DNA from: JBGPRB01 sp964422155
GTDB taxonomy: Bacteria > Chloroflexota > Dehalococcoidia > Dehalococcoidales > RBG-16-60-22
Length of the DNA: 64,000 nucleotides
NCBI GenBank assembly: GCA_964422155.1
Contig: CAYQZZ010000003.1
Span: 1-64,000, forward strand
Reading direction: 5' to 3'
The notes beneath the pieces were generated by a model, which did no database searches, was not told the origin of the DNA, and was given only the letters and a program-made list of their open reading frames with translations. The translations under genes and the position numbers were made by a program. Shown in pieces: positions 49,048-57,531 of this stretch (the stretch's first letter is position 1; every line of letters begins with the position of its first letter).

Positions 49048-49472
49048 CAGCTGTTCTCCAGGCTTTCTATAATCTGCCAGGCCTGTTGCTGGCTTGTTTC
49101 CTTTTCTTCCTCCCAGAGTGCTTTGTTCCAGATTTCGAGGTAGATATTAGCGCCGGCGATAACCACTTCGTCGATAATTCCGGCATGTTCACGTAGCGGC
49201 GCCGGGATGGCAATGCGGCCCTGGCCATCTATTCTGGTACTGAAAGCGGTGGAGAAGAGGGCGCGGCTCAATTTTCTCATCTTGCTGCGTGATAGGGGGC
49301 TGGTGGTGAGGGTGGTAGACAGTTTCTTCCATTCTATTAATGTATAGGCGGTGATACATTTTTCGGCTCCGGGTGTCAGTACCACGCCATCCTTCAGGGC
49401 ATTCCTGAATCGCGGCGGAATGGGCACCCTGCCCTTATCATCAATTTTATATTCAAACTCGCCGTAAAACAT
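49047..49472 (-). CDS. mraZ: Transcriptional regulator MraZ
   Basis: DNA-binding regulator of the dcw cluster, 141 residues with the two SpoVT-AbrB-like halves. The first has YKIDDKGRVPIPPRFR and the second RIDGQGRIAIPAPLREHA, each with the DxxGR motif. MraZ forms a ring of subunits that binds direct repeats spaced by one helical turn. Such repeats lie immediately upstream (49481-49520). It is first in the leftward cluster with rsmH, ftsA and ftsZ. A weak ribosome binding site precedes the ATG. Confidence 0.95.
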   Translation of the reverse strand: MFYGEFEYKIDDKGRVPIPPRFRNALKDGVVLTPGAEKCITAYTLIEWKKLSTTLTTSPLSRSKMRKLSRALFSTAFSTRIDGQGRIAIPAPLREHAGIIDEVVIAGANIYLEIWNKALWEEEKETSQQQAWQIIESLENS

Positions 49473-49480
49473 TGAAGCTA

Positions 49481-49550
49481 TTTTTTACCCTTTTTTACCA
49501 AAATTTACCACATTTCCCCAATTTATAACACACTCACCCATATTTGTCAA
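49481..49550 (-). promoter_or_regulatory. mraZ promoter with a four-decamer MraZ box in its leader
   Basis: On the minus strand TTGACA (49545-49550) and TATAAA (49522-49527) are spaced by 17 bp. Directly downstream of the -10, in the leader, four consecutive 10-bp units at 49511-49520, 49501-49510, 49491-49500 and 49481-49490 each start with (T)GGG or TGG and carry GGTAAA or GGGAAA. Known MraZ sites are TGGG-type direct repeats with a 10-bp period, so this is a strong candidate for negative autoregulation of the whole cluster. Confidence 0.75.
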
Positions 49551-49735
49551 GTCCTTTACCATAATTATTTAGAAATTGTGATAAATATGTGATATGCGGG
49601 GGTGTCGGAGACATAAGCGTGGTAAAAACAGTCCCTCATTTTTAGTGGGTGAAAGTAGTGAAGTAATTTTTGTACGGGCACTTTCGCCGTAAACCTTATC
49701 TGTGGTAAAATATAATTTGTTTTGTTTGAAAGGCT

Positions 49736-50236
49736 ATGATTAATATCGGGATACTTACTATCAGCGATAAGGGCTCGAAAGGACAGCGCCACGATAAAAG
49801 CGGCGAAGCCATCCGGGACGGCGTATCCAGGATAGAAAGCGCTGTTGTTAAATATGAGATTGTGCCCGATGAGAAAGATATTATTGCCGATAAGCTGGCC
49901 GATTGGGCGGATAGCGGCGCGGTGGATGTTATTTTGACCACGGGCGGTACCGGCTTGAGCCGGCGTGATGTCACTCCGGAAGCAACGTTATCGGTAATAG
50001 ACAGGAGCGTACCCGGTTTTGCCGAGGCGATGAGGATGAAATCCCTGGAGAAAACGCCGATGGCGATGCTGAGCCGGGCGGTATCTGGACTTCGGGGGAA
50101 ATGTCTCATCATCAACATGCCGGGAAGTCCCAAGGCGGTCCGCGAATGCCTTGAGGTGGTGCTGCCGGCCGTCCCGCACGCCGTGGATATTATCAAGGGA
50201 GTGGTCACGGAGCATACTATAAGTACGCCGGGGTAA
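49736..50236 (+). CDS. mog: MogA/MoaB-family molybdopterin adenylyltransferase
   Basis: Activates molybdopterin by adenylation in molybdenum cofactor synthesis. Motifs are GILTISDKGSKGQRHDKSG, VILTTGGTGLSRRDVTPEA (the MoCF signature, about 62-80) and the closing INMPGSPKAVRECLEVVLPAVPHAVDII. The 166-residue length fits this family. It is 9 bp upstream of trmD. No other molybdenum cofactor gene is in the window, so the cofactor pathway is scattered. Confidence 0.92.
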   Translation: MINIGILTISDKGSKGQRHDKSGEAIRDGVSRIESAVVKYEIVPDEKDIIADKLADWADSGAVDVILTTGGTGLSRRDVTPEATLSVIDRSVPGFAEAMRMKSLEKTPMAMLSRAVSGLRGKCLIINMPGSPKAVRECLEVVLPAVPHAVDIIKGVVTEHTISTPG

Positions 50237-50245
50237 GTCAGGAAA

Positions 50246-51016
50246 ATGAGGATTGATATTTTAACGCTGTTTCCGCAGATGTTCGAAGTGCCGTTCAGCT
50301 TCGGCATTTTCAAGCGGGCTATTGATAACGGGCTGGTCAGTCTCAACCTTTTTAATATTCGCGACTATACCCATGATAAACACCATACCGCTGATGACTA
50401 TCCCTATGGCGGCGGCGCCGGCATGGTGCTCAAACCGGAGCCCATCTTCGAAGCGGTAGAGGCAATAAAAGCTGAAGTCATTGACGAAGAAGGTGAACTG
50501 CCGGTTATTCTGCTTACTCCCCAGGGCAGGCTCTTTTCCCAGCGGATTGCCCTTGAGCTATCGCAGTACCGGCACCTCGTTTTGATTTGCGGTCATTACG
50601 AGGGAGTTGACGAACGGGTGCGGGAGTACCTGGCTACTGATGAAATCAGTATCGGCGATTATGTCCTGACCGGGGGTGAGGTTCCCGCCATGGTGGTTCT
50701 GGACGCCGTGCTTCGGCTGGTGCCGGGGGTGCTCGGCTCGGAGGAATCGCCGCTGGAAGATTCTCATGCCAGCGGGCTGCTGGAATACCCCCAGTATACC
50801 CGACCGGCTGATTTTCGGGGATGGTCGGTGCCGGAGGTCCTGCTTTCCGGCAATCATGCCCGGATTGCCAAATGGCGCCGGGAACAGATAATACGGCGGA
50901 CTCTGGAGCGTCGCCCGGAATTGTTAAATAAGGCAAACCTCGGCATTGAAGATAAAAATTTGGTCAAACGCCTGACGGACAACGGGTCTCAGGTTAATAA
51001 AGATAGGGAGTCTTAA
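50246..51016 (+). CDS. trmD: tRNA (guanine37-N1)-methyltransferase
   Basis: SPOUT-class knot enzyme that makes m1G37 and prevents +1 frameshifts. Family segments are MRIDILTLFPQMFEVPFSFGI, DDYPYGGGAGMVLKPEP, LICGHYEGVDERVREYLATDEISIGDYVLTGGEVPAMV, and LLEYPQYTRPADFRGWSVPEVLLSGNHA. The length of 256 residues is typical. It is followed by rplS after one base. The usual upstream partners rpsP and rimM are absent here and replaced by mog. Confidence 0.97.
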   Translation: MRIDILTLFPQMFEVPFSFGIFKRAIDNGLVSLNLFNIRDYTHDKHHTADDYPYGGGAGMVLKPEPIFEAVEAIKAEVIDEEGELPVILLTPQGRLFSQRIALELSQYRHLVLICGHYEGVDERVREYLATDEISIGDYVLTGGEVPAMVVLDAVLRLVPGVLGSEESPLEDSHASGLLEYPQYTRPADFRGWSVPEVLLSGNHARIAKWRREQIIRRTLERRPELLNKANLGIEDKNLVKRLTDNGSQVNKDRES

Positions 51017-51017
51017 C

Positions 51018-51635
51018 ATGGATATTTCATCACTGGTTGACGTTAAAAGGAATCTGAAAATTCCTGATATTGCCCCCGGCGATACTGTCAGGGTCAGTAT
51101 CAAGATAGTGGAAGGCGATAAAGAACGCATCCAGGCTTTTCAGGGTGTGGTCCTGAAGATAAAGCGCGGCGGTAACGGTGCCAGCTTTACGGTAAGGCAT
51201 GTTGCCTTCGGTATCGGCGTGGAGCGCACCTTCCCGCTGAATTCCCCGCTCGTGGATAAGGTGGAAATAGTACGGCAGGGAAAAGTACGCCGGTCCCGCC
51301 TTTACTATCTGCGAGGGCTCAGCGGTAAGGAAGCCCGACGTAAGATAAAGCGTGTGGAGAGGAAGGTAAGGCAGGTAGGTGAAGAACTGCTCCAGCCGGT
51401 GCCGGAAGAGGTTATAGAGCCTGTCCTGGAAGAGGGAGCGGTAGCGGCTGCCGAAGCTAAGACTGAAACGGTAGTTGCGAAGCCGGCAGCAGCCAAGGCT
51501 CCTGAGGCAGTTAAGGAAGAAAAGACTAAACCTGCCGCCGAAAAGGCGCCGGAGCAGGTACCGGTCATGGAGAAGAAAGAGGCGGCGGAAAAACCTGCCG
51601 AACCGGCGGGAGACCAGAAGAAAGAAACGCCCTGA
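51018..51635 (+). CDS. rplS: 50S ribosomal protein L19 with long acidic/Ala-rich C-terminal extension
   Basis: L19 sits at the subunit interface of the ribosome. The first 115 residues are the full canonical protein (RVSIKIVEGDKERIQAFQGVVL, VRHVAFGIGVERTFPLNSPLVDKVEIVRQGKVRRSRLYYLR). After RRKIKRV a tail of about 85 residues follows, rich in Glu, Ala, Lys, Pro and Val, with repeating words such as AAEKAPE and EKPAEPAGDQ, probably disordered. No frameshift explains it, and the stop is at the end of the tail. It is coupled to trmD. Confidence 0.95.
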   Translation: MDISSLVDVKRNLKIPDIAPGDTVRVSIKIVEGDKERIQAFQGVVLKIKRGGNGASFTVRHVAFGIGVERTFPLNSPLVDKVEIVRQGKVRRSRLYYLRGLSGKEARRKIKRVERKVRQVGEELLQPVPEEVIEPVLEEGAVAAAEAKTETVVAKPAAAKAPEAVKEEKTKPAAEKAPEQVPVMEKKEAAEKPAEPAGDQKKETP

Positions 51636-51698
51636 ATGTAGTCGATAACTCCTCTCTTAAATGCTGGGCATAATTATAACCGCCTTCTGGAGTCCGGG

Positions 51699-54110
51699 AT
51701 GAAATACGCCGAAGTAAGTGTCAATTCGCCGGTAGCCCAGCGCCGGACTTTCAGCTACGCTATCCCCTCCGGATTGGACGTCCGCGCCGGACAGGCAGTG
51801 CTGGTTCCCTTCGGTGAGAAGGTACTCCAGGGTATCGTTCTGGAACTGAGCCTTGTTCCGGCGGTAGAAGATACCAGGGAAATTCTCGACGTCATTGAGT
51901 CGGAACCGATACTATCGCAAATTCACATTTCGCTGGCCCGCTGGATAAGCGAGTATTACCTGTCGCCGCTCTTTGATGCCGTTGCCCTGATGCTGCCGCC
52001 GGGATTCGAGCGGAAAGCGATTGCTTTTATCAGCGTAGCGCGGCCGGACATCGATATTTCATCTCTTGACGATGACCAGAAGCGGGTTATCGACCTGGCT
52101 TTAGAGCAGGGCAGGGTTGATTTAAGGAAACTTGAGAAGGCACTCGGCAAGAAAAAGGCTACGGCAATCGTCTCGACGATGGTCAGGCAGGGACTTTTAA
52201 ACAGGACTTATGAGCTGGCGCCGGTCAGGGTTAAGCCGAAAAGTGAACTTTACATAAGTCTGACAGGTGGTGGTGAAGCTTTAAAACTGTCGCCGAAACA
52301 GGCGGCACTCATCAATTTTTTAAAGGAACAGACACGCCCGATATCATGGGCGGAAGCCAGGCAGAAGACCGGCGGCACTAAAGCCGTAGCCGATTCTCTG
52401 GTACGACGCGGGCTGGCTGCCTTTGAGACGGTCGAAGTCAGGCGCGAGCCGGTTTCCTATGAAAATATTGTTCCTTCCTATCCATTGAATCTTACCCCCG
52501 ACCAGCAATCCGCTTATGAAGCTATCAAATTGAGCTTGAGTCAGGCAACCGGGGACGGCGGTTCGCCGAAGGTTTTTTTACTCCACGGAGTTACTGGCAG
52601 CGGCAAGACCGAGATATATTTGCGTTCGCTGGCCGAGGCGATAAAGCTGGGTAAAAAGGGAATCGTGCTGGTGCCGGAGATTGCCCTAACCCCGCAAACC
52701 ATCGAGCGCTTTGCCGCGCGTTTCCCCCGGCGTGTCGGTTTACTCCACAGCAAGCTGTCACTGGGGGAGCAGTTTGATGAGTGGCGCCGCATCAGGAACG
52801 GTGAGTTTGATGTTGTTATCGGGTCACGGAGTGCCATTTTCGCCCCGCAGACGGACCTGGGCCTGATAATCCTCGATGAAGAGCACGAGTGGACCTATAA
52901 GCAGGACAGCTCGCCTCACTATCATGCCCGCGATGCGGCCATAAAGCTGGCAGAGCTAACCGGGGCGGTGGTGGTCCTGGGCAGCGCTACCCCTGATATC
53001 GAGACATATTATAGAGCCCAAAACGGCAAATATCGGCTGCTGGTACTGCCGGAGCGTGTCGTCCCCAGCGTGGGGTCGGCTCTACCGCAGGTGGAAGTAG
53101 TGGATATGAGGGAGGAACTCAAGACGGGGAACCGCAGCATTTTCAGTCGGTCTCTATTACAGTCCATCAATCAGGCCATTGCCGCCCGGGAGCAGGTGAT
53201 ATTGTTCCTCAATCGCCGGGGCGGTGCTACCTATATTCAATGTCGGCGGTGCGGTTTCGTGCTGCGCTGCCGCCGCTGCGAGGTGCCCCTGGCGCATCAC
53301 ATTATCGACGATGTCCTTATCTGTCACCAGTGTAACTATAAAATGCCGGTTCCCGATGTGTGTCCCAACTGCTCCAACCGCCGGTTGAAGTTCCTGGGCG
53401 CCGGCACCCAGAAACTGGAGCAGGAGGTAAAGTATACCTTTCCCCGCGCCCGGCAGTTACGTTGGGACAGCGATGCTACTACCGGCAGGTCATCCCACGA
53501 AGATATTTTAAGAAAATTCCGCGGCCGTCAGGCGGAAATACTAATCGGCACCCAGATGGTTGCCAAGGGACTGGATATACCCTCGGTCACGCTGGTGGGG
53601 GTGATTAGCGCCGATACCAGCCTCAACCTGCCCGATTTCCGCTCCGGCGAGAGGACATTTCAGTTGCTGAGTCAGGTTGCCGGCAGGGCGGGACGCGGGC
53701 CGTCCGGGGGCAGGGTTATCATTCAGACCTTCTCTCCGGAGAACTATGCCATACAGGCGGCAGCTAAGCATGACTACGCTTCTTTTTACGAGCAGGAGAT
53801 TTCCTACCGCCGGCAGCTTCACAACCCTCCCTTCACACAGCTTGCCCGACTTACCTTTGTGCATACCAATGACGCTATCTGCCAGCGTGAAGCGGAAAAG
53901 ATGAAAACAATGCTTATTGAGGAAAGCGATGCCAGGGGAATCGGGCGTATTGATATTATCGGGCCCGCCCCGGCCTTTATCCATCGCCTGCGGGGCAGGT
54001 TCCGCTGGCAGCTTATACTCCGTGGTTCTGAGCTATCCGCTTTTCTATCGCCGCTATCTTTTCCTCATGGCTGGGCGATAGATATTGACCCGATGGGTCT
54101 CATTCAGTAA
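51699..54110 (+). CDS. priA: Primosomal protein N' (replication restart helicase)
   Basis: 3'-5' helicase that reloads the replisome at collapsed forks. N-terminal 3'-DNA-end-binding domain (MKYAEVSVNSPVAQRRTFSYAIPSG) is followed by the helicase with Walker A LLHGVTGSGKTEIYLR, DEEH box LIILDEEHEWTYKQD and GSATPDIETY. A zinc-binding cluster has CRRCGFVLRCRRCEVPL and CHQCNYKMPVPDVCPNC, and the closing motifs include LIGTQMVAKGLDIPSVTLVGVISADTSLN and QLLSQVAGRAGR. The 803 residues are the normal length. def follows. Confidence 0.96.
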   Translation: MKYAEVSVNSPVAQRRTFSYAIPSGLDVRAGQAVLVPFGEKVLQGIVLELSLVPAVEDTREILDVIESEPILSQIHISLARWISEYYLSPLFDAVALMLPPGFERKAIAFISVARPDIDISSLDDDQKRVIDLALEQGRVDLRKLEKALGKKKATAIVSTMVRQGLLNRTYELAPVRVKPKSELYISLTGGGEALKLSPKQAALINFLKEQTRPISWAEARQKTGGTKAVADSLVRRGLAAFETVEVRREPVSYENIVPSYPLNLTPDQQSAYEAIKLSLSQATGDGGSPKVFLLHGVTGSGKTEIYLRSLAEAIKLGKKGIVLVPEIALTPQTIERFAARFPRRVGLLHSKLSLGEQFDEWRRIRNGEFDVVIGSRSAIFAPQTDLGLIILDEEHEWTYKQDSSPHYHARDAAIKLAELTGAVVVLGSATPDIETYYRAQNGKYRLLVLPERVVPSVGSALPQVEVVDMREELKTGNRSIFSRSLLQSINQAIAAREQVILFLNRRGGATYIQCRRCGFVLRCRRCEVPLAHHIIDDVLICHQCNYKMPVPDVCPNCSNRRLKFLGAGTQKLEQEVKYTFPRARQLRWDSDATTGRSSHEDILRKFRGRQAEILIGTQMVAKGLDIPSVTLVGVISADTSLNLPDFRSGERTFQLLSQVAGRAGRGPSGGRVIIQTFSPENYAIQAAAKHDYASFYEQEISYRRQLHNPPFTQLARLTFVHTNDAICQREAEKMKTMLIEESDARGIGRIDIIGPAPAFIHRLRGRFRWQLILRGSELSAFLSPLSFPHGWAIDIDPMGLIQ

Positions 54111-54156
54111 ACTGAAAATAGGATATACCTATAAATATAATGTCGAAGGAGACTGC

Positions 54157-54645
54157 ATGGCGGTTTTACCTATCAGGACCTTACCCGACCCCATACTGAG
54201 GAAGAAGACCAGGCGGGTCAGCGCAATCGACAGGTCTATTAAAAAGCTGGTGGCTAATATGCGTGAGACCCTGCATGCCGACACGGGTAGGGTGGGACTG
54301 GCGGCGCCGCAGGTAGGTGTTTCCCTTCGTATCACCGTTATCGGCATCCCTGACGAAGAAGATATTATTCTGATAAACGCGGAAATCGTGCGTAGAAAGG
54401 GCCAGCGTCTGGTAAGTGAGGGCTGCCTCAGTATCCCGGGCTACGTGGGACAGCTATATCGGGCGGAATCTGTTACCGCCAAGGGCCTTGACCTCGACGG
54501 GAAGGAAATCAGGATAAAAGCTGACGGGCTGCTGGCTCAGGCGCTGGAACATGAGATTGACCATCTGAACGGAGTACTTTATATCGACCGCCTGGAAAGT
54601 ATGGATGTGTTGCGTAAAATTGAACCAGAAGATATTGAAATTTAG
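54157..54645 (+). CDS. def: Peptide deformylase
   Basis: Fe2+/Zn2+ hydrolase that removes the formyl group from nascent proteins. All three motifs are present: GLAAPQVGVS (motif 1), EGCLSIPGYVG with the metal Cys (motif 2), and QALEHEIDHLNGVLYIDR with HExDH (motif 3). The start at MAVLPIRTLPDP (54157, 162 residues) is supported by AAGGAG. An in-frame upstream ATG at 54085 lies inside priA and would add non-conserved residues. It is probably co-transcribed with priA. Confidence 0.96.
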   Translation: MAVLPIRTLPDPILRKKTRRVSAIDRSIKKLVANMRETLHADTGRVGLAAPQVGVSLRITVIGIPDEEDIILINAEIVRRKGQRLVSEGCLSIPGYVGQLYRAESVTAKGLDLDGKEIRIKADGLLAQALEHEIDHLNGVLYIDRLESMDVLRKIEPEDIEI

Positions 54646-54664
54646 CGTCTCGTCAGTTGTTATT

Positions 54665-54952
54665 CTAAAAAACCGTAGTATTATATCGCTGGACGATATG
54701 GTCATAGCGGCCGGTGACAGTTGTCTCCGCCATATTTCCTGAGGATTGGCCGGGATTGAAGTAGAAAAGCTCGTCGAGCCTGCAATCCGGGAAAGCCCTT
54801 TTAGCGCCAATGAAAAATTTCTCATTGATGCCGCGTTTGCCTTCACGGACTCGGTAAATTTGGCTTACAGATAGCCCCATTGCCCTGGCTAAATCTGACA
54901 GGTTATGGTATTTGCCACTGGCCATTTCGAAGACTCTTGTCTTGATTATCAT
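54665..54952 (-). CDS. Small XRE/Cro-type helix-turn-helix regulator
   Basis: A 95-residue DNA-binding protein. The helix-turn-helix is in YHNLSDLARAMGLSVSQIYRVREGKRGINEKFFIGAKRAF (about 15-54), a Cro/C1-like fold. The rest (LDELFYFNPGQSSGNMAETT) is a short polar tail with no sensor domain. The start at MIIKTRVFEM (54952) is chosen because GGGAG precedes it and because upstream open sequence contains the promoter. It is divergent from the permease operon. A perfect palindrome at its transcription start (54977-54990) indicates autoregulation. Confidence 0.82.
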   Translation of the reverse strand: MIIKTRVFEMASGKYHNLSDLARAMGLSVSQIYRVREGKRGINEKFFIGAKRAFPDCRLDELFYFNPGQSSGNMAETTVTGRYDHIVQRYNTTVF

Positions 54953-54976
54953 GATACCAAACTCCCTGTTATTATT

Positions 54977-55020
54977 GTGCCAATTGGCACTATTATAGTA
55001 AATAAATGTCCACTTGTCAA
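54977..55020 (-). promoter_or_regulatory. Consensus promoter and perfect palindromic operator of the XRE regulator
   Basis: Minus-strand TTGACA (55015-55020) and TATAAT (54992-54997) are separated by 17 bp, an exact consensus promoter. GTGCCAATTGGCAC, a perfect 14-bp palindrome (54977-54990), overlaps the predicted transcription start. The arrangement is that of a repressor which blocks its own strong promoter. The region 55021-55133 leads into the divergent permease. Confidence 0.75.
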
Positions 55021-55133
55021 GTATTTTAAAGGATAATAGACAGAAAATATTTGGCAGAAAATTTCTTATACACGAAAATAGATGATTACATTTATAATTT
55101 GTGCTACAATAAGTTACTATTTTGTGGAAAAAT

Positions 55134-56582
55134 ATGTCTGAGAGTTGGCAACCGAAACTTGGCGATAAGTTCTTCCGCCCCCGAAGAATTACACGATTCC
55201 ATTTGAGACGAGTGCTAGGCGTACCTGGCCTTTTTAGCGCTGCATATGGTAATGTGGGCTCTTCCATCTATTATGGTCTGGGGGTGGTGGCCATGTCTGC
55301 ACTTGGGCTGACTCCTCTAGTACTGATGGTCTCCGGTGTTCTTTTCCTGTTCACGGCCATGACTTACGCTGAAGGTGCTACGGCGCTGCCTGAGGCGGGT
55401 GGTTCAGGGGCTTTCGCCCACCGCGCTTTTAACCATTGGGTGAGTTTCATTGCCAGCTGGGTACTTATGCTGGACTACATCGTTACCATGTCAATCTCCG
55501 CCTTTACGGCGGCTAACTATCTGGGGTATTTCTTTCCAGCCATCAAACAATGGCCGACTAATAGTATAGGTGGCGTCATTATTGTAGCCATACTCGCGTT
55601 TGTAAATATTCGGGGGGTGCAATCCTCTTCGCGTCTTAACATAGCACTTGTCCTTGTGGACATACTTACCCAGGTCGCCATCGTGGTGCTTGGTGTGCTC
55701 ATGATTATCAATATCCCGCAGTTGCTCCGGAATATCCACTGGGGTATCGCCCCAACGATGAATCAGTTTCTATTCGGTATCTCGATATCGATGATAGCGT
55801 ACACCGGTATAGAAACCGTGGCTAATCTTGGCAGCGAAGCGCGAGAACCTGAAAAAAGCATACCCAGAGCCGTACTGTTTGTATTTGTTACCGTAATTAT
55901 CCTTTATACTTTTCTCTCGATGACCGCTCTCAGTGCTTACCCGGTATACCAGGATGTGAACGGTCAGTGGGTGACCGACCTGACCCGGAGGTTCTTGGAA
56001 GACCCCATAATGGGAATCGCTAATGTTGTGCCCGCTCTCATACGACCTGTCTTGAGTTTCTGGGTGGCTATTCTGGCCGTGACCATTCTAGTTATTGCCA
56101 CTAACGCCGGTATGCTGGGTGCATCACGGCTGGCCTATTTCATGGGGCAGCGCCAGCAACTCCCCGGCGCTATCAGCAAAGTTAGCGCCAGGGCGAGGGT
56201 ACCGGCTAACGCCATTATCATTTTCTCTATCATTGCTGGTGCATTAATTGCCACCGGCAGAATCACGCTCCTTGCCGACCTGTACGCTTTTGGCGCAGTG
56301 CTGGCTTATACCACAGCGCATGCGTCTATTATTGCTTTGCGTATAAAAGAGCCAAATTTACCCCGTCCTTTCAAGATACCATTGAACATCCACATACGTG
56401 GGAGAGAAATTCCCGTAACTGCAATTATTGGTGGACTGGCCACGTTTATCACATGGTTCATCGTGGTATATACTCACGAAATCGGACGAATCGTTGGTTT
56501 TGCCTGGCTGGCCGTCGGTCTGTTTACCTATTATATGTATAGGCGAAGAAAACGCAAATTAGGTGCGGAAGGGTTGGGGTAA
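55134..56582 (+). CDS. APC-superfamily permease (amino acid or potassium/KimA-like)
   Basis: A 482-residue membrane protein with about 12 hydrophobic segments. N-terminal helix-1 segment GLFSAAYGNVGSSIYYGLGVVAM and GATALPEAGGSGAFAHRAFNH in TM2-3 are typical of the APC superfamily. The C-terminus is short and basic. The start ATG at 55134 is preferred over a TTG four codons earlier. The substrate is uncertain. The operon that follows has a UspA protein and two TrkA/RCK proteins, which bind nucleotides and regulate potassium transport elsewhere, so a KimA-like K+ uptake role is possible, with amino acid uptake as the alternative. Confidence 0.85.
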   Translation: MSESWQPKLGDKFFRPRRITRFHLRRVLGVPGLFSAAYGNVGSSIYYGLGVVAMSALGLTPLVLMVSGVLFLFTAMTYAEGATALPEAGGSGAFAHRAFNHWVSFIASWVLMLDYIVTMSISAFTAANYLGYFFPAIKQWPTNSIGGVIIVAILAFVNIRGVQSSSRLNIALVLVDILTQVAIVVLGVLMIINIPQLLRNIHWGIAPTMNQFLFGISISMIAYTGIETVANLGSEAREPEKSIPRAVLFVFVTVIILYTFLSMTALSAYPVYQDVNGQWVTDLTRRFLEDPIMGIANVVPALIRPVLSFWVAILAVTILVIATNAGMLGASRLAYFMGQRQQLPGAISKVSARARVPANAIIIFSIIAGALIATGRITLLADLYAFGAVLAYTTAHASIIALRIKEPNLPRPFKIPLNIHIRGREIPVTAIIGGLATFITWFIVVYTHEIGRIVGFAWLAVGLFTYYMYRRRKRKLGAEGLG

Positions 56583-56674
56583 TGTATTAATATTGACGAA
56601 AAGGGTATTGTAGATTTTTGTCAATAGCATTATAATACCCACTGTCTAGCTGATATTTAATAAAGAAGGTACGG

Positions 56675-57088
56675 GTGTTTAAGAAGATTCTGGTACCGGT
56701 TGTCGGCAGCGAAGCAGATATAGAGACCATAAAACTGGCCTGTCGGCTGGCCAAGAAGGATAAGGGCAAAGTCTGGGCGGTTTCGGTGGTGGCTATCAAA
56801 CGCGCCCTGCCGCTGGATGCCGAAATCGACTCCGAAATTAAGAAGGCCGAGGAAATACTCGACCGGATTGAGAGCATCGCCGAGGAAGAGGACTATGAGG
56901 TTGAGACCGATGTCCTTCAAGCCAGGGAGGTCGGTCCGGCGATAGTGGATGAAGCGGTGGAAAGAGGTGTCAGTCTTATTTTAATGGGTATTACCCATAA
57001 AGTTCACTTCGGGCAGTTCAGTATGGGGAATGTCGTCCCTTATGTGTTGAAAAATTCTCCCTGCCCGGTTATACTCTACCAGCAGTGA
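56675..57088 (+). CDS. UspA-domain universal stress protein
   Basis: A 137-residue single Usp domain with FKKILVPVVGSEADIETIKLACRLAKKDKGKVWAVSVV and the closing ATP-binding-like loop GITHKVHFGQFSMGNVVPYVLKNSPCPVIL (G-2x-G-9x-G-type). It starts at GTG 56675. Position between an APC permease and TrkA genes suggests a regulatory subunit for the transporter. Many APC and Kup carriers have a Usp domain attached. Confidence 0.88.
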   Translation: MFKKILVPVVGSEADIETIKLACRLAKKDKGKVWAVSVVAIKRALPLDAEIDSEIKKAEEILDRIESIAEEEDYEVETDVLQAREVGPAIVDEAVERGVSLILMGITHKVHFGQFSMGNVVPYVLKNSPCPVILYQQ

Positions 57089-57119
57089 GATAATAACAGA
57101 ACAAGGTCAGGTTTTTTGT

Positions 57120-57518
57120 ATGAAAATAGTTATCATGGGATGCGGGCGGGTCGGCGCCAGGCTTGCCTCTTTGCTGGATGAAGACGGCCATAAGGTTACT
57201 ATCCTGGATAATGATACATATAGTTTTCGCAGATTGCCGCCTTCGTTTGGCGGTATGGCCCTTTTCGGCAACGGTATCGATGAGGAGGCCCTCAAGAGAG
57301 CCGGTATCGAGGAGGCGGATGTTTTCGTGGCATTGACGCAGGGTGACAATCGCAATGTCATGTCCTGCCAGATTGCCAAGCATATCTTCAAAGTACCCAG
57401 GGTAGTATGTCGTATATACGACCCGTTGCGGGAAGAAATGTATAGCGCTCTGGGTCTGGAAACCATAAGCCCGACCAAAATATTTGCCCAGTTACTCAAA
57501 GAGAGGATAGAGGGTTGA
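57120..57518 (+). CDS. TrkA-N (RCK) protein, N-domain only
   Basis: A 132-residue Rossmann-fold protein with KIVIMGCGRVGARLASLLDEDGHKVTILDND (NAD/nucleotide site, about 2-33), GNGIDEEALKRAGIEEADVFVALT and VPRVVCRIYDP. It lacks the TrkA-C domain present in the next gene, so the two may form a heteromeric ring that gates a channel or permease. It is 32 bp after the Usp gene and 14 bp before its paralogue. Confidence 0.88.
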   Translation: MKIVIMGCGRVGARLASLLDEDGHKVTILDNDTYSFRRLPPSFGGMALFGNGIDEEALKRAGIEEADVFVALTQGDNRNVMSCQIAKHIFKVPRVVCRIYDPLREEMYSALGLETISPTKIFAQLLKERIEG

Positions 57519-57531
57519 GGTAATAAATTAT

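Noticed and set aside
54953..55267. Upstream 105 codons in frame with the XRE regulator
   Set aside because: This stretch contains the promoter and operator and overlaps the divergent permease start.
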